From an uncultured Rhodospirillaceae bacterium (GTDB taxonomy: Bacteria; Pseudomonadota; Alphaproteobacteria; Rhodospirillales; Magnetospirillaceae), in contig CALABS010000059.1 of assembly GCA_937887565.1 (NCBI GenBank), positions 1-64,000 on the forward strand: a stretch of DNA of 64,000 nt, read 5' to 3'. The notes under the pieces were generated by a model, which ran no database searches, was not told where the DNA came from, and was given only the letters and a program-made list of their open reading frames with translations. Made by a program: the position numbers and the translations under genes. This document shows, in pieces, positions 6,754 to 17,639 of this stretch. How positions within the stretch are numbered: position 1 is the first letter of the stretch; every line of letters begins with the position of its first letter.

Positions 6754-7242
6754 ATGAAAGGGAACAAGAAGGTCATCGACCGGCTCAACAAGCTCCTTAC
6801 CGCCGAGCTGACCGCCGCCGACCAGTATCTCGCCCATTCGCGCATGTTCGAGAACTGGGGCTATCGCAAACTTCACGAGCGGGTCGCCCACGAGCGCCTG
6901 GAGGAACTGGAACACGCCGACAAGTTGATCCGCCGCATCCTGTTCCTGGACGGCATCCCCGACGTGGCCAGCCGCGACGCCCTGAATATCGGCGCCGACG
7001 TGCCCTCCATGCTGAGAAACGATCTCGCCTACGAATACGCCGTGGTGACGTCCCTCAGAGATGCCATGGCGCTGTGCGAGGCCGAGCACGACTACCAGAC
7101 CCGCGCCATCCTGGGCGAGCTGCTGAAGGACACCGAGGAAGACCATGCCTATTGGCTGGAACAGCAGTTGCGCCTGATCGACGCCATGGGCCTGCAGAAC
7201 TACCTGCAATCGGCCGCCGGCGACATTTCGTCCTCCAGCTGA
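6754..7242 (+). CDS. bfr1: Bacterioferritin subunit with ferroxidase centre (no heme methionine)
   Basis: The 162-residue four-helix protein aligns with E. coli bacterioferritin. All ferroxidase ligands are present: Glu18, Glu51, His54, Glu94 and the EExH pair (Glu128, His131 here). The heme-ligand methionine at position 52 is replaced by Leu. It should therefore oxidise Fe(II) but not anchor heme alone. It is the first gene of a pair with bfr2, 18 bases apart. In Magnetospirillum magnetotacticum a similar pair forms a mixed bacterioferritin. The ATG at 6754 has a clear GGAGG site. Confidence 0.93.
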   Translation: MKGNKKVIDRLNKLLTAELTAADQYLAHSRMFENWGYRKLHERVAHERLEELEHADKLIRRILFLDGIPDVASRDALNIGADVPSMLRNDLAYEYAVVTSLRDAMALCEAEHDYQTRAILGELLKDTEEDHAYWLEQQLRLIDAMGLQNYLQSAAGDISSSS

Positions 7243-7260
7243 CGCCAAGGAGACAGCACC

Positions 7261-7743
7261 ATGAAAGGCGACAAGCAGGTCATCGCGGCGCTCAACGGCA
7301 TCCTCAAGACCGAACTCACCGCCATCAACCAGTATTTCCTGCATGCCCGCATGCTGAAGAACTGGGGCTATCGCGACCTCGGCAAGGCGGTCTACAAGCA
7401 GAGCATCGACGAAATGAAGCACGCCGACGACATCATCGAGCGTGTCCTGTTCCTGGAAGGCCTGCCCAACCTCCAGGATCTCGGCAAGCTGATGATCGGC
7501 GAGGACGTGCCCGAAATCCTTGCCAACGACCTCAAGCTGGAACGCCAGGAGCGCGACGAGTTGGCCGCCGCCATCGCGCTGTGCGAAGGCAAGCACGACT
7601 TCCAGACCCGGCACGAATTGCGCGAGATTCTGGAGGAAACCGAGGAGCATATCGACTGGCTGGAGACCCAGCTGGATCTGCTCAAGTCCATGGGCCTGGA
7701 GAACTACCTGCAGACGGCCGCCGGCTCGATCGAGGACGGCTGA
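7261..7743 (+). CDS. bfr2: Bacterioferritin subunit with heme methionine (incomplete ferroxidase centre)
   Basis: The 160-residue protein keeps the heme ligand Met52 in IDEMKHAD, plus Glu18, Glu51, His54, Glu94 and His130, but position 127, normally a ferroxidase glutamate, is Thr. It therefore complements bfr1: one subunit supplies heme binding, the other full ferroxidase activity. The mixed 24-mer would store iron in the cytoplasm. The gene follows bfr1 by 18 bases with its own ribosome binding site (AAGGAGA). Confidence 0.93.
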   Translation: MKGDKQVIAALNGILKTELTAINQYFLHARMLKNWGYRDLGKAVYKQSIDEMKHADDIIERVLFLEGLPNLQDLGKLMIGEDVPEILANDLKLERQERDELAAAIALCEGKHDFQTRHELREILEETEEHIDWLETQLDLLKSMGLENYLQTAAGSIEDG

Positions 7744-8006
7744 GGACGCCCCGGAGCACCGCCGCCGCCCGGCTGCGGCTTATCCGCTTGTCGGGCAGAA
7801 GACGATGCGCACAATTCTCGTGTGGAGTTGTGCGCCGTTGCCGCGTCCTTTCTCCTTTGCTTTCCGCACGCCGGACCTACTCTGGAAGAGTGGTCACCCG
7901 TCCTTAAGGTTCATAGAGGACCATCTTTAGTTCGGGGTTGCCCATCCGCAGCAATATGGCTAAACTTCCGGTTGCCTTATGCCATCTGTATGGGGGGCTC
8001 GAAGGG

Positions 8007-8639
8007 GTGAAGGCCGTCGTCGCCACAAGTCCGCATCCGGTTCGGGACGCCCTGATGGATGCCCTGCGGAACTCGCCGCCGATCCGGGAGATCGCGGTCG
8101 CCGGAAACTTCACGGACACGATCCGCCACATGGCCGCCGAACTGCCCGGCCTGGTCGTGGTCGACCTGGAGCTTCCGGGTCTCGGCGGCTTGGCGGGGCT
8201 GGTCGAACTGGTCACTCAGTCAGGCCGCGCGCGGGTGGTTGCCCTGGCGGACGGGCACCCGCCCGCCATCCATCTCCAGGCGCGCATTTGCGGGGTTGCC
8301 GGGCTGATCGACAAGGCGGACGACAAGGACCGCATCCACCGGACCATCGGCATGGTGCTGCGTGGCGGACTGGGCTTTCCCGACACCATGGCCGTTCCCT
8401 ATGCGCCGGCGACGGCGCCGCAGGTGGTGCTGACCACCAAGCAGTTGCGGGTGCTGGCCTTGCTGATGCGGGGAAAATCCAACAAGCAGATCGCCAAGGA
8501 CCTGGAGCTGTCGCCCAACACGGTCAAGGCCCACGTCTCCGAGATATTCCGCCGCCTGGGGGTATCGACGCGGGCCGAGGCGATCGTGCTCGCGCACGAG
8601 CCGTTGTCGCCCCGATCCGCCATGCCGTTGTATCAGTAG
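8007..8639 (+). CDS. NarL/LuxR-type regulator with degenerate receiver domain
   Basis: The 210-residue protein has a receiver-like domain (residues 1-120) and a C-terminal LuxR helix-turn-helix (about 145-205, with LTTKQLRVLALLMRGKSNKQ at its start). A candidate phospho-acceptor, Asp53 in VVDLELPG, and Lys103 are present. The acidic pair that binds magnesium after the first beta strand is missing; the site reads ATSPHP. Phosphorylation by a kinase is therefore doubtful. I prefer the GTG at 8007, which follows a GGGGGG run and begins the first strand; longer starts are an ATG at 7956 and a TTG at 7938. The end overlaps the convergent DUF411 gene by seven bases. Confidence 0.75.
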   Translation: MKAVVATSPHPVRDALMDALRNSPPIREIAVAGNFTDTIRHMAAELPGLVVVDLELPGLGGLAGLVELVTQSGRARVVALADGHPPAIHLQARICGVAGLIDKADDKDRIHRTIGMVLRGGLGFPDTMAVPYAPATAPQVVLTTKQLRVLALLMRGKSNKQIAKDLELSPNTVKAHVSEIFRRLGVSTRAEAIVLAHEPLSPRSAMPLYQ

Positions 8640-9082
8640 GTGCCGAAAGGTGCGATCCGGCCGCCGCCGAAGGTCACCACCACGTTCGGCTCCTTGGCGC
8701 CGCTCATTCCCGGCGAGCCCTGGGGCATGCCCGGCGAAGCGATACCGGTGACCTTGGGTTTCGCGGCCAGCAGCTTGTCGATGGCCTCGACGGGGACGTG
8801 GCCCTCGATGACATAGCCGCCGAGGCGGGCGGTATGGCAGGACCACGCATCCTCGGGAACGCCCAGGCCCTTCTTGACGGTGTCCATGTCGTCGGTCTCG
8901 TGGACCGTCACCGCGTAGCCGTTGGCCTTCATGTAATCGACCCACCCGCCGCAGCAGCCGCACAAGGGCGACTTCCACACCTCGACCTCGGCCGCCATGG
9001 CCGGGGCGGCGCCGGTCCATGTCGCGGCGGCGCCAATGCCGGCCAGGGCGATCACGCCCGCCGCCAGGAAACCCATCTTCAT
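8633..9082 (-). CDS. DUF411 metal-binding secreted protein
   Basis: The 149-residue protein has a signal peptide (about residues 1-31) and a thioredoxin-like fold family domain, DUF411, with the motif CGCCGGWVDYM at residues 41-51, an SCHTA motif and a GHVP segment. DUF411 proteins are often found beside copper or other metal resistance genes; direct function is uncertain. The C-terminal part is longer than usual, with a Gly/Pro/Met-rich linker. Two in-frame ATGs (9082, 9076) are possible. It converges on the LuxR-type gene. Confidence 0.78.
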   Translation of the reverse strand: MKMGFLAAGVIALAGIGAAATWTGAAPAMAAEVEVWKSPLCGCCGGWVDYMKANGYAVTVHETDDMDTVKKGLGVPEDAWSCHTARLGGYVIEGHVPVEAIDKLLAAKPKVTGIASPGMPQGSPGMSGAKEPNVVVTFGGGRIAPFGTY

Positions 9083-10998
9083 TCCGTTCACCTTGTCTCG
9101 ATGATCCTGTCCCACACCCCATTCTGCGAACCGATCGCGCCCACGCGCAAGCCCGAACCAGCGTCTGCCGCCGCTCGTTGACGTGAAGAATTCGTAAGGA
9201 GAGCGCGGGGTGGAACAAGGCGTTCTGCTGTATGTGCTGGCGGTGGTGGTGGCCGGGGTGGCGGCGCAATGGGTGGGCTGGCGCCTGCGGGTGCCGGCGA
9301 TCGTGCTGCTGCTGGCGGCGGGGCTGCTGGTGGGACCGGGCCTCGGCCTGATCAACCCCTCCGAGGACCTGGGACCGCTGCTGGCGGCCGGAATCGGCCT
9401 GGCGGTGGCGGTGGTGGTGTTCGAGGGCGGGCTGAACCTCAACCTCGCCGACTTGGAGGCGGCCGGACGCGGCATCCGCCGCCTGGTGGTGCTGGCGCTG
9501 CCCCTCAATTGGTTGTTCGGCACCTTGGCCGCCCATTGGATCGGCAGCCTGTCCTGGCCCGTCGCCGCGTTGGTGGGGGCCATCCTGGTGGTGACCGGCC
9601 CGACGGTGATCCTGCCGCTGCTGCGCCAGGCCAATCTGCGCCGCCGCCCGGCGACGCTGCTGAAATGGGAGGCGGTGGTCAACGACCCTCTCGGCGCCAT
9701 GCTGACGGTGGTGGTGCTCCAGCTGGTGGTCGAGACCGGCGACGACGACGAGCTGTCCACCATCGCCCTGCGCCTGCTGCCGGCCGTCGCGGTGGCGGTG
9801 GCCGCCGGGGCGGCGCTGGCGCTGGCGGTCAAGGCCGCCTTCCACGCCGATCTGGTGCCCGAGGTGCTGCGGGTGCCGGTCCTGACCGCCGGCACGCTGG
9901 GGCTCTATGCCGCCACCAACGCCGTCCACGCCGAATCCGGCCTGCTGGCCGCCACCGTCTTCGGCCTGGCGTTGGCCAACCTGTCCATCGCCGGCCTGTC
10001 GCATGCCGCCCGCTTCGAGGAGGCGGTGACGGTGATGTTGGTTTCCGCGCTGTTCATCCTGCTGGCCGCCGATATCGGCCGCGAGGTATTCGCCCGGATC
10101 AGCTGGCGCCTCGCCGCCTTCGTGGCGTCGGTGCTGCTGGTGGTGCGGCCGGCGGCCATCTGGCTGGCCACCATCGGCTCGGGATTGTGCGTGCGCGAAC
10201 GGCTGCTGGTGGCCTGGGTGGCGCCGCGGGGGATCGTCGCCGCCGCCATCGCCGGCCTGGCCGGCGGCGAGCTGGCCCGCGCCGGCTTTCCCGAGGGCCG
10301 TCTGGTGTTGCCGATGGTGTTCGCCGTCATCGCCGCCACCGTGGTGCTGCAGGGCATGACGCTGTCGCCCCTGGCCCGCTGGCTGGATCTCAAGGCCGCC
10401 GAGCGGCCCGGACTCTTGATCGTCGGCGCTTCGCCGTGGTCCCTGGCGTTGGCGCGGGCCCTTGACGGCGAGGGCGTGCCGGTGGCGGTGGCCGACCGCT
10501 CGTGGACGGCGCTGCGGCCGGTCCGCGACGCCGGACTGCGCTCGGCCGCCATCGAGGTGCTGTCCGAGGCGGTGTCGACCTCGCTGGATTTCGCCGCCGT
10601 CGACTACGTCCTGGCCGCCACCGACGATGACGCCTACAACGCGCTGGTCTGCGCGCGGCTGGCTCCCGAGTTGGGCCAGGAGCGGGTCAGCCAGCTGGCC
10701 ATCGCCGGCCGACAACTGGACCGCCATGCCATGCCGGCGCGCGACTGGCGCGGCAAGGTGGTCGGCGGCGAGGACCTGGACCACGCCACCGCCAACACGC
10801 TGCTGGCCCAAGGCTGGCGGTTCCACGTCCGCCACGTCCCCACCGAGGCGGATTTCGACAAGGCGCGCTCGGTGCCGGAGGAGACGGTGGTGCTGGCGAT
10901 CCGGCCGGATGGAGGTCTGGCCTTCCACTCACCCGAGCACCGCGCCCGCCTGCATGCCGGCGACCGGCTGCTGACGTTCCGACCGCCGCGTCCCGGTT

Positions 10999-12327
<1,329 letters not shown>

Positions 12328-12495
12328 AGGCGGATCCTCCCTCTTTGTCGGGCACGTCTACCCAAAAAGGCGGCCGGCCTCAACAAAAAGACAGTCCGGT
12401 GAAACCTCATTTTATACAATATTTTTATGTGTTGAATATGCCTCGATCGATATTTATGTTTTATGTCATGTGAAATTCATCGGAACCCCACCGCC

Positions 12496-13500
12496 ATGAC
12501 CAATATCCGCGACGGCTTCCTCGCCACCATCGGCAACACGCCGCTGATTCGCCTGAAGAAGGCGTCGGAACTGACCGGGTGCCAGATCCTCGGCAAGGCG
12601 GAATTCCTGAACCCCGGCGGCTCGGTGAAGGACCGGGCGGCGCTGGCCATTGTCCAGGACGCCGAGGAACGCGGCCTGCTGAAGCCGGGCGGCGTCATCG
12701 TCGAGGGTACCGCCGGCAATACCGGCATCGGCCTGACCCTGGTCGGCAACGCGCGCGGATACCGCACCGTCATCGTGATGCCCGAGACCCAGAGCCAGGA
12801 AAAGAAGGACATGCTGCGGCTGGTGGGGGCCGATCTGCGGCTGGTCCCCGCCCTGCCCTACGCCAATCCCGGCAATTACGTCCGCTATTCCGAGACCCTG
12901 GCCAGGGACCTGGCCGCCACCGAGCCGGGCGGCGTGGTGTGGGCCAACCAGTTCGACAACACCGCCAACCGCCTGGGCCACCACCGCACCACCGGCCCCG
13001 AGATCTGGGAGCAGACCGGCGGCCGCGTCGACGCCTTCACCTGCGCGGTGGGCACCGGCGGCACGCTGGCCGGGGTCGGCATGGCCCTGAAGGAGCGCAA
13101 CCCGGCGGTCAAAGTGGTGCTGGCCGATCCCATGGGCTCGGCGCTCTACAACCACTATGCCCATGGCGACCTCAAGGCCGAGGGCAACTCGATCACCGAA
13201 GGCATCGGCCAGGGCCGCATCACCCGCAATCTCGACGGCGCCCCCATCGACGGCCAGGTCCGCGTCACCGACCATGAGGCCCTTCCCCTGCTGTTCGACC
13301 TGGTGCGGACCGAGGGCCTGGTGCTCGGCGGATCCTCGGGGATCAACGTGATGGCCGCCATCAAGGTGGCGCGCGAGCTTGGGCCCGGTCATACTGTGGT
13401 GACAGTGCTGTGTGATTATGGTACCCGCTACCAGAGCAAGCTGTTCAATCCGGCCTTCCTGCGCGAGCGGAATCTTCCCGTCCCCGACTGGCTGGAGTGA
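12496..13500 (+). CDS. cysK: Cysteine synthase A (O-acetylserine sulfhydrylase)
   Basis: The 334-residue PLP enzyme makes cysteine from O-acetylserine and sulfide. Lys45 in GGSVKDRAA binds PLP, EGTAGNTGIGL is the substrate/asparagine loop and GTGGTLAGVG binds the phosphate. The ATG at 12496 is chosen because homology begins there; an in-frame ATG at 12463 would add 11 residues. The upstream 168 bases are AT-rich and must hold the divergent promoters for this gene and paaK. It is followed, after 36 bases, by a sulfurtransferase, so the pair handles cysteine sulfur. Confidence 0.92.
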   Translation: MTNIRDGFLATIGNTPLIRLKKASELTGCQILGKAEFLNPGGSVKDRAALAIVQDAEERGLLKPGGVIVEGTAGNTGIGLTLVGNARGYRTVIVMPETQSQEKKDMLRLVGADLRLVPALPYANPGNYVRYSETLARDLAATEPGGVVWANQFDNTANRLGHHRTTGPEIWEQTGGRVDAFTCAVGTGGTLAGVGMALKERNPAVKVVLADPMGSALYNHYAHGDLKAEGNSITEGIGQGRITRNLDGAPIDGQVRVTDHEALPLLFDLVRTEGLVLGGSSGINVMAAIKVARELGPGHTVVTVLCDYGTRYQSKLFNPAFLRERNLPVPDWLE

Positions 13501-13536
13501 GCGGCGACAAGATCACGAACCGGGGATGAACGCCGC

Positions 13537-14394
13537 ATGACCTACGCCCGACCGGAGGCCCTCGTCTCGACCGAATGGCTGGAGGCGCATCTGAGCGCAC
13601 CCGACGTGCGCGTCGTCGACGCCAGCTACTACCTGCCCATCCAGAACCGCGACGCCCGCGAGGAATACGAGGCCGAGCACATCCCCGGCGCCGTGTTCTT
13701 CGACATCGACGAGATCGCCGACACGTCCGATCCCCTGCCCCACATGCTGCCGCCGCCCGAGAAGTTCGCCAGCAAGGTCCGCAAGCTGGGCCTGGGCAAC
13801 GGCAACAAGGTGGTGATCTACGACGGCACCGGCTTCGCCAGCGCGGCGGCCCGGGTGTGGTGGATGTTCCGCTGCTTCGGCCACCGCGACGTGGTGGTCC
13901 TGGACGGTGGCTTCCCCAAGTGGCTGCGCGAGGGCCGCGCCGTCGAGGACCTGCCGCCCATGCCGCGCGACCGCCACTTCATCCCGCACGTCAACACCAC
14001 CCTGGTGCGCAATTTCGATCAGGTGAAGGCCAACATCGCCAGCGGCAAGGAGCTGCTGGTGGACGGCCGGGCTCCCGGCCGCTTCGCCGGCACCGATCCC
14101 GAGCTGTGGCCGGTCAAGAACTGCGGCCATATCCCCGGCAGCATCAACCTGCATTTCGCCGATATGATGAACGACCGCACGCGCGAAATGCTGCCGGCCG
14201 ATCAGTTGAAGGCCCGCTTCGAGCTGGCCGGCATCACCATGGACAAGCCGGTCATCCTCACCTGCGGCTCGGGCGTCACCGCCTGCGTGACCATGCTGGC
14301 GCTGTACCTGCTCGGACACGACAACGTGTCGCTCTACGACGGATCCTGGGCCGAGTGGGGCAACCGCGACGACGCCCCGTTCGAGAGGGATTGA
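13537..14394 (+). CDS. sseA: 3-mercaptopyruvate sulfurtransferase
   Basis: The 285-residue protein has two rhodanese domains; the second carries the active-site Cys243 in CGSGVTA, the loop typical of mercaptopyruvate (rather than thiosulfate) sulfurtransferases. It moves sulfur from 3-mercaptopyruvate, derived from cysteine, to acceptors such as cyanide or thioredoxin. It sits directly downstream of cysK on the same strand and is probably cotranscribed. It converges on rnj. Confidence 0.9.
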   Translation: MTYARPEALVSTEWLEAHLSAPDVRVVDASYYLPIQNRDAREEYEAEHIPGAVFFDIDEIADTSDPLPHMLPPPEKFASKVRKLGLGNGNKVVIYDGTGFASAAARVWWMFRCFGHRDVVVLDGGFPKWLREGRAVEDLPPMPRDRHFIPHVNTTLVRNFDQVKANIASGKELLVDGRAPGRFAGTDPELWPVKNCGHIPGSINLHFADMMNDRTREMLPADQLKARFELAGITMDKPVILTCGSGVTACVTMLALYLLGHDNVSLYDGSWAEWGNRDDAPFERD

Positions 14395-14437
14395 GGGCCG
14401 TCCGGGAGCGCCGCCGCCTCCCCAGTGCGGGTAGCGG

Positions 14438-16108
14438 TCACACCCGGACCAGATGCACGTCGGTGATGGGCTTGTGGCCCAGCATCTCCTTGAGGGTGCG
14501 GCGCACGGCGCGCCGCGCCGCCTCCTTGACCACCGCGTCGTCCTGCCGCGCCTTGAGCGGCAGCCCGCCGATGGCGTCGACCACCGCCTCCACCACCTCG
14601 TCGTATTCCTCGGCGGCGTGCTCGTCGTCCAACAGGCCCAGCGCGGTCAGCTGCGGGTCGCCCAGCAGCTTGCCGGCACGGCTGATCACCACCGTGCACA
14701 CCGCCGAGCCGTTGAACACCATGCGGCGGCGGTCGCGCATGATCTCGCTGTCGGTGCGCACCAGCCGCGGCCCGCCGTCCACCGCCTGACCGTCCACGGC
14801 CAGACGGCCGACCGGGGCGTGGTCCACCACCTCGGCGACGCCGGGGGCCAGGCGCACCATGGCGCCGTTCTCGATCACCAGCGCCTGCTCGACCTGGCAC
14901 TCCCGGGCCAGGGCGGCGTGCTCCTTGAGGTGACGCAGCTCGCCATGAACCGGGACGGCGATGCGCGGGCGCACCAGTTGGTACATCTCGACCAGCTCGT
15001 CGCGGGCGGGATGGCCCGAGACGTGGACGAACTCGTCCTTCTCGGTGACCACCCCGACGCCCTGGCGGGTAAGGTCGTTCTGCAGCTTGAAGATGGCCTT
15101 CTCGTTGCCGGGAATGATTCGCGACGAGAAGATGCACACGTCGCCCTTGCCCAAGGTGACGTGGGGATGGGCGTTCGAGGCGATGCGCGACAGCGCCGCC
15201 CGCGGCTCGCCCTGGCTGCCGGTGCACAGGAACAGCACCTTGTCGTTGGGCAGATAGGCGCCGTCGTGGTCGGTGAGGAACGGCGGGATGTCCTTGAGAT
15301 AGCCGTGCTGGCGGGCGGCCTTCTCGATCTTCCACAGCGAGCGGCCGACCAGGGCGACCTGGCGGCCGTGCATCTCGGCGGCGGTGGTGATGCTTTCCAG
15401 GCGCGCCACGTTGGTGGCGAAGCACGACACCGCCACCCGACCATGGTAGCGGCCGATCAGCTCGATCAGGCTGGCCCGCACCTCGGCCTCCGAGCCGGTG
15501 TGGCCCTTGCTGAACACGTTGGTGGAATCGCCCACCAAGGCCAGCACGCCCTCGCGGCCGATCCGGCGCAGCGCCTCGGTGTCCGTGGGCAGGCCCACCA
15601 GCGGGTCGGGGTCGAACTTCCAGTCGCCGGTATGCATCACCATCCCGGCCGGGGTGCGGATGGCCAGGGCGTTGGGCTCGGGGATGGAATGGGTCAGCGT
15701 CACCAGCTCGACGTTGAACGGCCCCACGTCGAAGCGCGACCCCAGCTCCACCACATGCACCGGCACCTCCGAGGCCAGCCCGACCTCGTGCAGCTTGGCG
15801 GCCAGGATCGAGGCGGCGAAGGGCGAGGCGTAGACCGGACAGCGCAGGCGCGGCCACAGATACTGGATGGCGCCGAGATGGTCCTCGTGGCCATGGGTGA
15901 CCACCAGCCCGACCAGATCCTTGCGCCGGTCCTCGATCCAGGCCGGATCGGGCATCACCACATCGACCATGGGCATGGTCTCGTCGCCGAACGACACGCC
16001 CAGATCGACCATCAGCCATTTTCCCCCAAACCCGTACAGGTTCAGGTTCATGCCGATTTCGCCGGCGCCGCCGAGCGGCAGGAAATACAGTGCGGTGTTG
16101 TCGGGCAT
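14438..16108 (-). CDS. rnj: Ribonuclease J
   Basis: The 556-residue protein is a beta-CASP metallo-beta-lactamase nuclease. The zinc-binding motif THGHEDH (His72, His74, Asp76, His77) and the HTGDWKFD segment are present, followed by the beta-CASP domain and a C-terminal RNase J domain. It degrades and matures RNA with 5' exonuclease and endonuclease activity. The ATG at 16108 begins MPDNTALYFLPLGG, two bases after the coaX stop. It is the last gene of the nuo-birA-coaX-rnj unit, an order common in alphaproteobacteria. Confidence 0.93.
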   Translation of the reverse strand: MPDNTALYFLPLGGAGEIGMNLNLYGFGGKWLMVDLGVSFGDETMPMVDVVMPDPAWIEDRRKDLVGLVVTHGHEDHLGAIQYLWPRLRCPVYASPFAASILAAKLHEVGLASEVPVHVVELGSRFDVGPFNVELVTLTHSIPEPNALAIRTPAGMVMHTGDWKFDPDPLVGLPTDTEALRRIGREGVLALVGDSTNVFSKGHTGSEAEVRASLIELIGRYHGRVAVSCFATNVARLESITTAAEMHGRQVALVGRSLWKIEKAARQHGYLKDIPPFLTDHDGAYLPNDKVLFLCTGSQGEPRAALSRIASNAHPHVTLGKGDVCIFSSRIIPGNEKAIFKLQNDLTRQGVGVVTEKDEFVHVSGHPARDELVEMYQLVRPRIAVPVHGELRHLKEHAALARECQVEQALVIENGAMVRLAPGVAEVVDHAPVGRLAVDGQAVDGGPRLVRTDSEIMRDRRRMVFNGSAVCTVVISRAGKLLGDPQLTALGLLDDEHAAEEYDEVVEAVVDAIGGLPLKARQDDAVVKEAARRAVRRTLKEMLGHKPITDVHLVRV

Positions 16109-16110
16109 CC

Positions 16111-16887
16111 CTACTCCAGCCGCGCGTTGCGGCGATGAATTTCCAGAAGTCCCCGGAGCGTCAGGTCGGGGTCGAGCTGCTGGATCACCGGCGTGGACTC
16201 GGCGAACAGCGGTGCCAACCCGCCGGTGGCGACCACCAGCATGCGGCTGCCGAACTCGTCCTCGATCCGCTTCACCAGCCCTTCGATCAGGCCGATATAG
16301 CCCCAGAAGATACCCGATTGCATGGCCGGCACCGTCGCCTTGCCGATCACCTGGCGCGGCTTGCCGATGGCGACCCGCGGCAGCTTGGCGGCGGCCATGT
16401 GCAGCGCCTCCAGCGACAGGTTGATGCCGGGCGCGATGGCGCCGCCGCAATAATTGCCGGCGGCGTCGATGACGTCGAAGGTGGTGGCGGTGCCGAAATC
16501 GATGACGATCAGCGGCCCCTTGTAGAACTTGTGCGCCGCCACCGCGTTGACCAGGCGGTCCGCGCCCACTTCCTCGGGCCGGTCCAGCAGGACCTCCAGG
16601 CCCAGCTCGACCCCGTCGTCGCCCACCACCACCGGTTCGCAGGCGAAATAGCGCCGGCACAGGGTCTTGAGGCCGAACACCATGGCCGGCACCACGCTGG
16701 CGACGATGCAGGCGTCGATATCGGTGCGCTTCAGGCCCTCGATGGCCAGCAGCTGCATCAGCCACACCCCCAGCTCGTCGGCGGTGCGCTCGCTGTCGGT
16801 AGAGGCGCGCCACTCGCCGCGCACCTTGTCGCCGTCGAAAACGGCGAAGACGATGTTGGTGTTGCCCGAATCGATGGCCAGCAGCAT
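16111..16887 (-). CDS. coaX: Type III pantothenate kinase
   Basis: The 258-residue protein phosphorylates pantothenate, the first step to coenzyme A. It has the ASKHA phosphate motif LLAIDSGNTN at the start, GADRLVNAVAA in the middle and IDFGTATTFDVI. I chose the ATG at 16887, nine bases after a GGAG site, because the family begins with this motif; a GTG at 16905 overlapping the birA stop is an alternative. It is a middle gene of the birA-coaX-rnj tail of the complex I operon. Confidence 0.92.
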   Translation of the reverse strand: MLLAIDSGNTNIVFAVFDGDKVRGEWRASTDSERTADELGVWLMQLLAIEGLKRTDIDACIVASVVPAMVFGLKTLCRRYFACEPVVVGDDGVELGLEVLLDRPEEVGADRLVNAVAAHKFYKGPLIVIDFGTATTFDVIDAAGNYCGGAIAPGINLSLEALHMAAAKLPRVAIGKPRQVIGKATVPAMQSGIFWGYIGLIEGLVKRIEDEFGSRMLVVATGGLAPLFAESTPVIQQLDPDLTLRGLLEIHRRNARLE

Positions 16888-16901
16888 GGGGTCCCGCTCC
16901 G

Positions 16902-17639
16902 TCACGCCGGCGGGAAATAGACGTCGCCCGCCATGATGCGCTGCACTGTGGAGCCAGCATCCAAGAGAAGTGCGCCCTGTTCGTCAAGCCCCGCGAACAC
17001 GCCGGTCAGCGTTTCCCCCTCCAGGCGCACCACCACCGGCTGGCCGACACCCCGGGCCCGCGCCATCCATGCCTCGCGCACCGGCGCGAAGCCCTCGGCC
17101 CGCCAGCGGGCGACCCATGGCCCCAGGCGGCGGCACGCGGCCGCCAACACGTCGGCGGCGGTGCCGGCATAGCCGGCGTGGGCCAGGGCGGCGGCGGGAT
17201 ACATCACCGCGTCCGGCGGCGGGCATTCCGCCACATCGACGCCGAAGCCCAGGATCAGCCACCCCTGCCCGGCCGGCTCCAGCAGCATGCCGGCGACCTT
17301 GCGTCCGTCCATGAGGACATCGTTGGGCCACTTGCAGCGGAAATCGGCGGCGACCAGCTCCGCGAACGCCTCGGCCAGCGCCACGGCGGCGGCGAAGCCC
17401 AGCTGCGCGGCCCGGGCGAGGTCGTCGATGGCGATCAGCACCGAGGCATGCAGGTTGCCCTCGGGGCTGACCCAGGCGCGTCCGCGCCGGCCGCGGCCGG
17501 CGGTCTGGCGGCGCGCGGTCACCACAAGCAGATCGGCGGCCGACCCGGACAGGGCCAGCCGCCGCGCCTCGTCGTTGGTGCTGCCGACGACGTCCAGCCC
17601 GACAAGGCGGAACGGCGCCGGCAGTCCGGCCTGCGTCAC
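16902..17639 (-). CDS. birA: Biotin-[acetyl-CoA-carboxylase] ligase, monofunctional
   Basis: The 245-residue protein has the biotin ligase motif GRGRRGRAW, the KWPNDVL motif and a C-terminal SH3-like domain. There is no N-terminal DNA-binding domain, so it should only attach biotin and not repress transcription. It begins with a GTG that overlaps the nuoN stop (GTGA), so it is translationally coupled to complex I genes. Confidence 0.92.
   Translation of the reverse strand: MTQAGLPAPFRLVGLDVVGSTNDEARRLALSGSAADLLVVTARRQTAGRGRRGRAWVSPEGNLHASVLIAIDDLARAAQLGFAAAVALAEAFAELVAADFRCKWPNDVLMDGRKVAGMLLEPAGQGWLILGFGVDVAECPPPDAVMYPAAALAHAGYAGTAADVLAAACRRLGPWVARWRAEGFAPVREAWMARARGVGQPVVVRLEGETLTGVFAGLDEQGALLLDAGSTVQRIMAGDVYFPPA

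Noticed and set aside
8220..10928. 902-codon open frame on the minus strand
   Set aside because: It lies opposite the antiporter gene and is His/Gln/Gly-rich shadow sequence; only the DUF411 gene on this strand is supported, in another frame.
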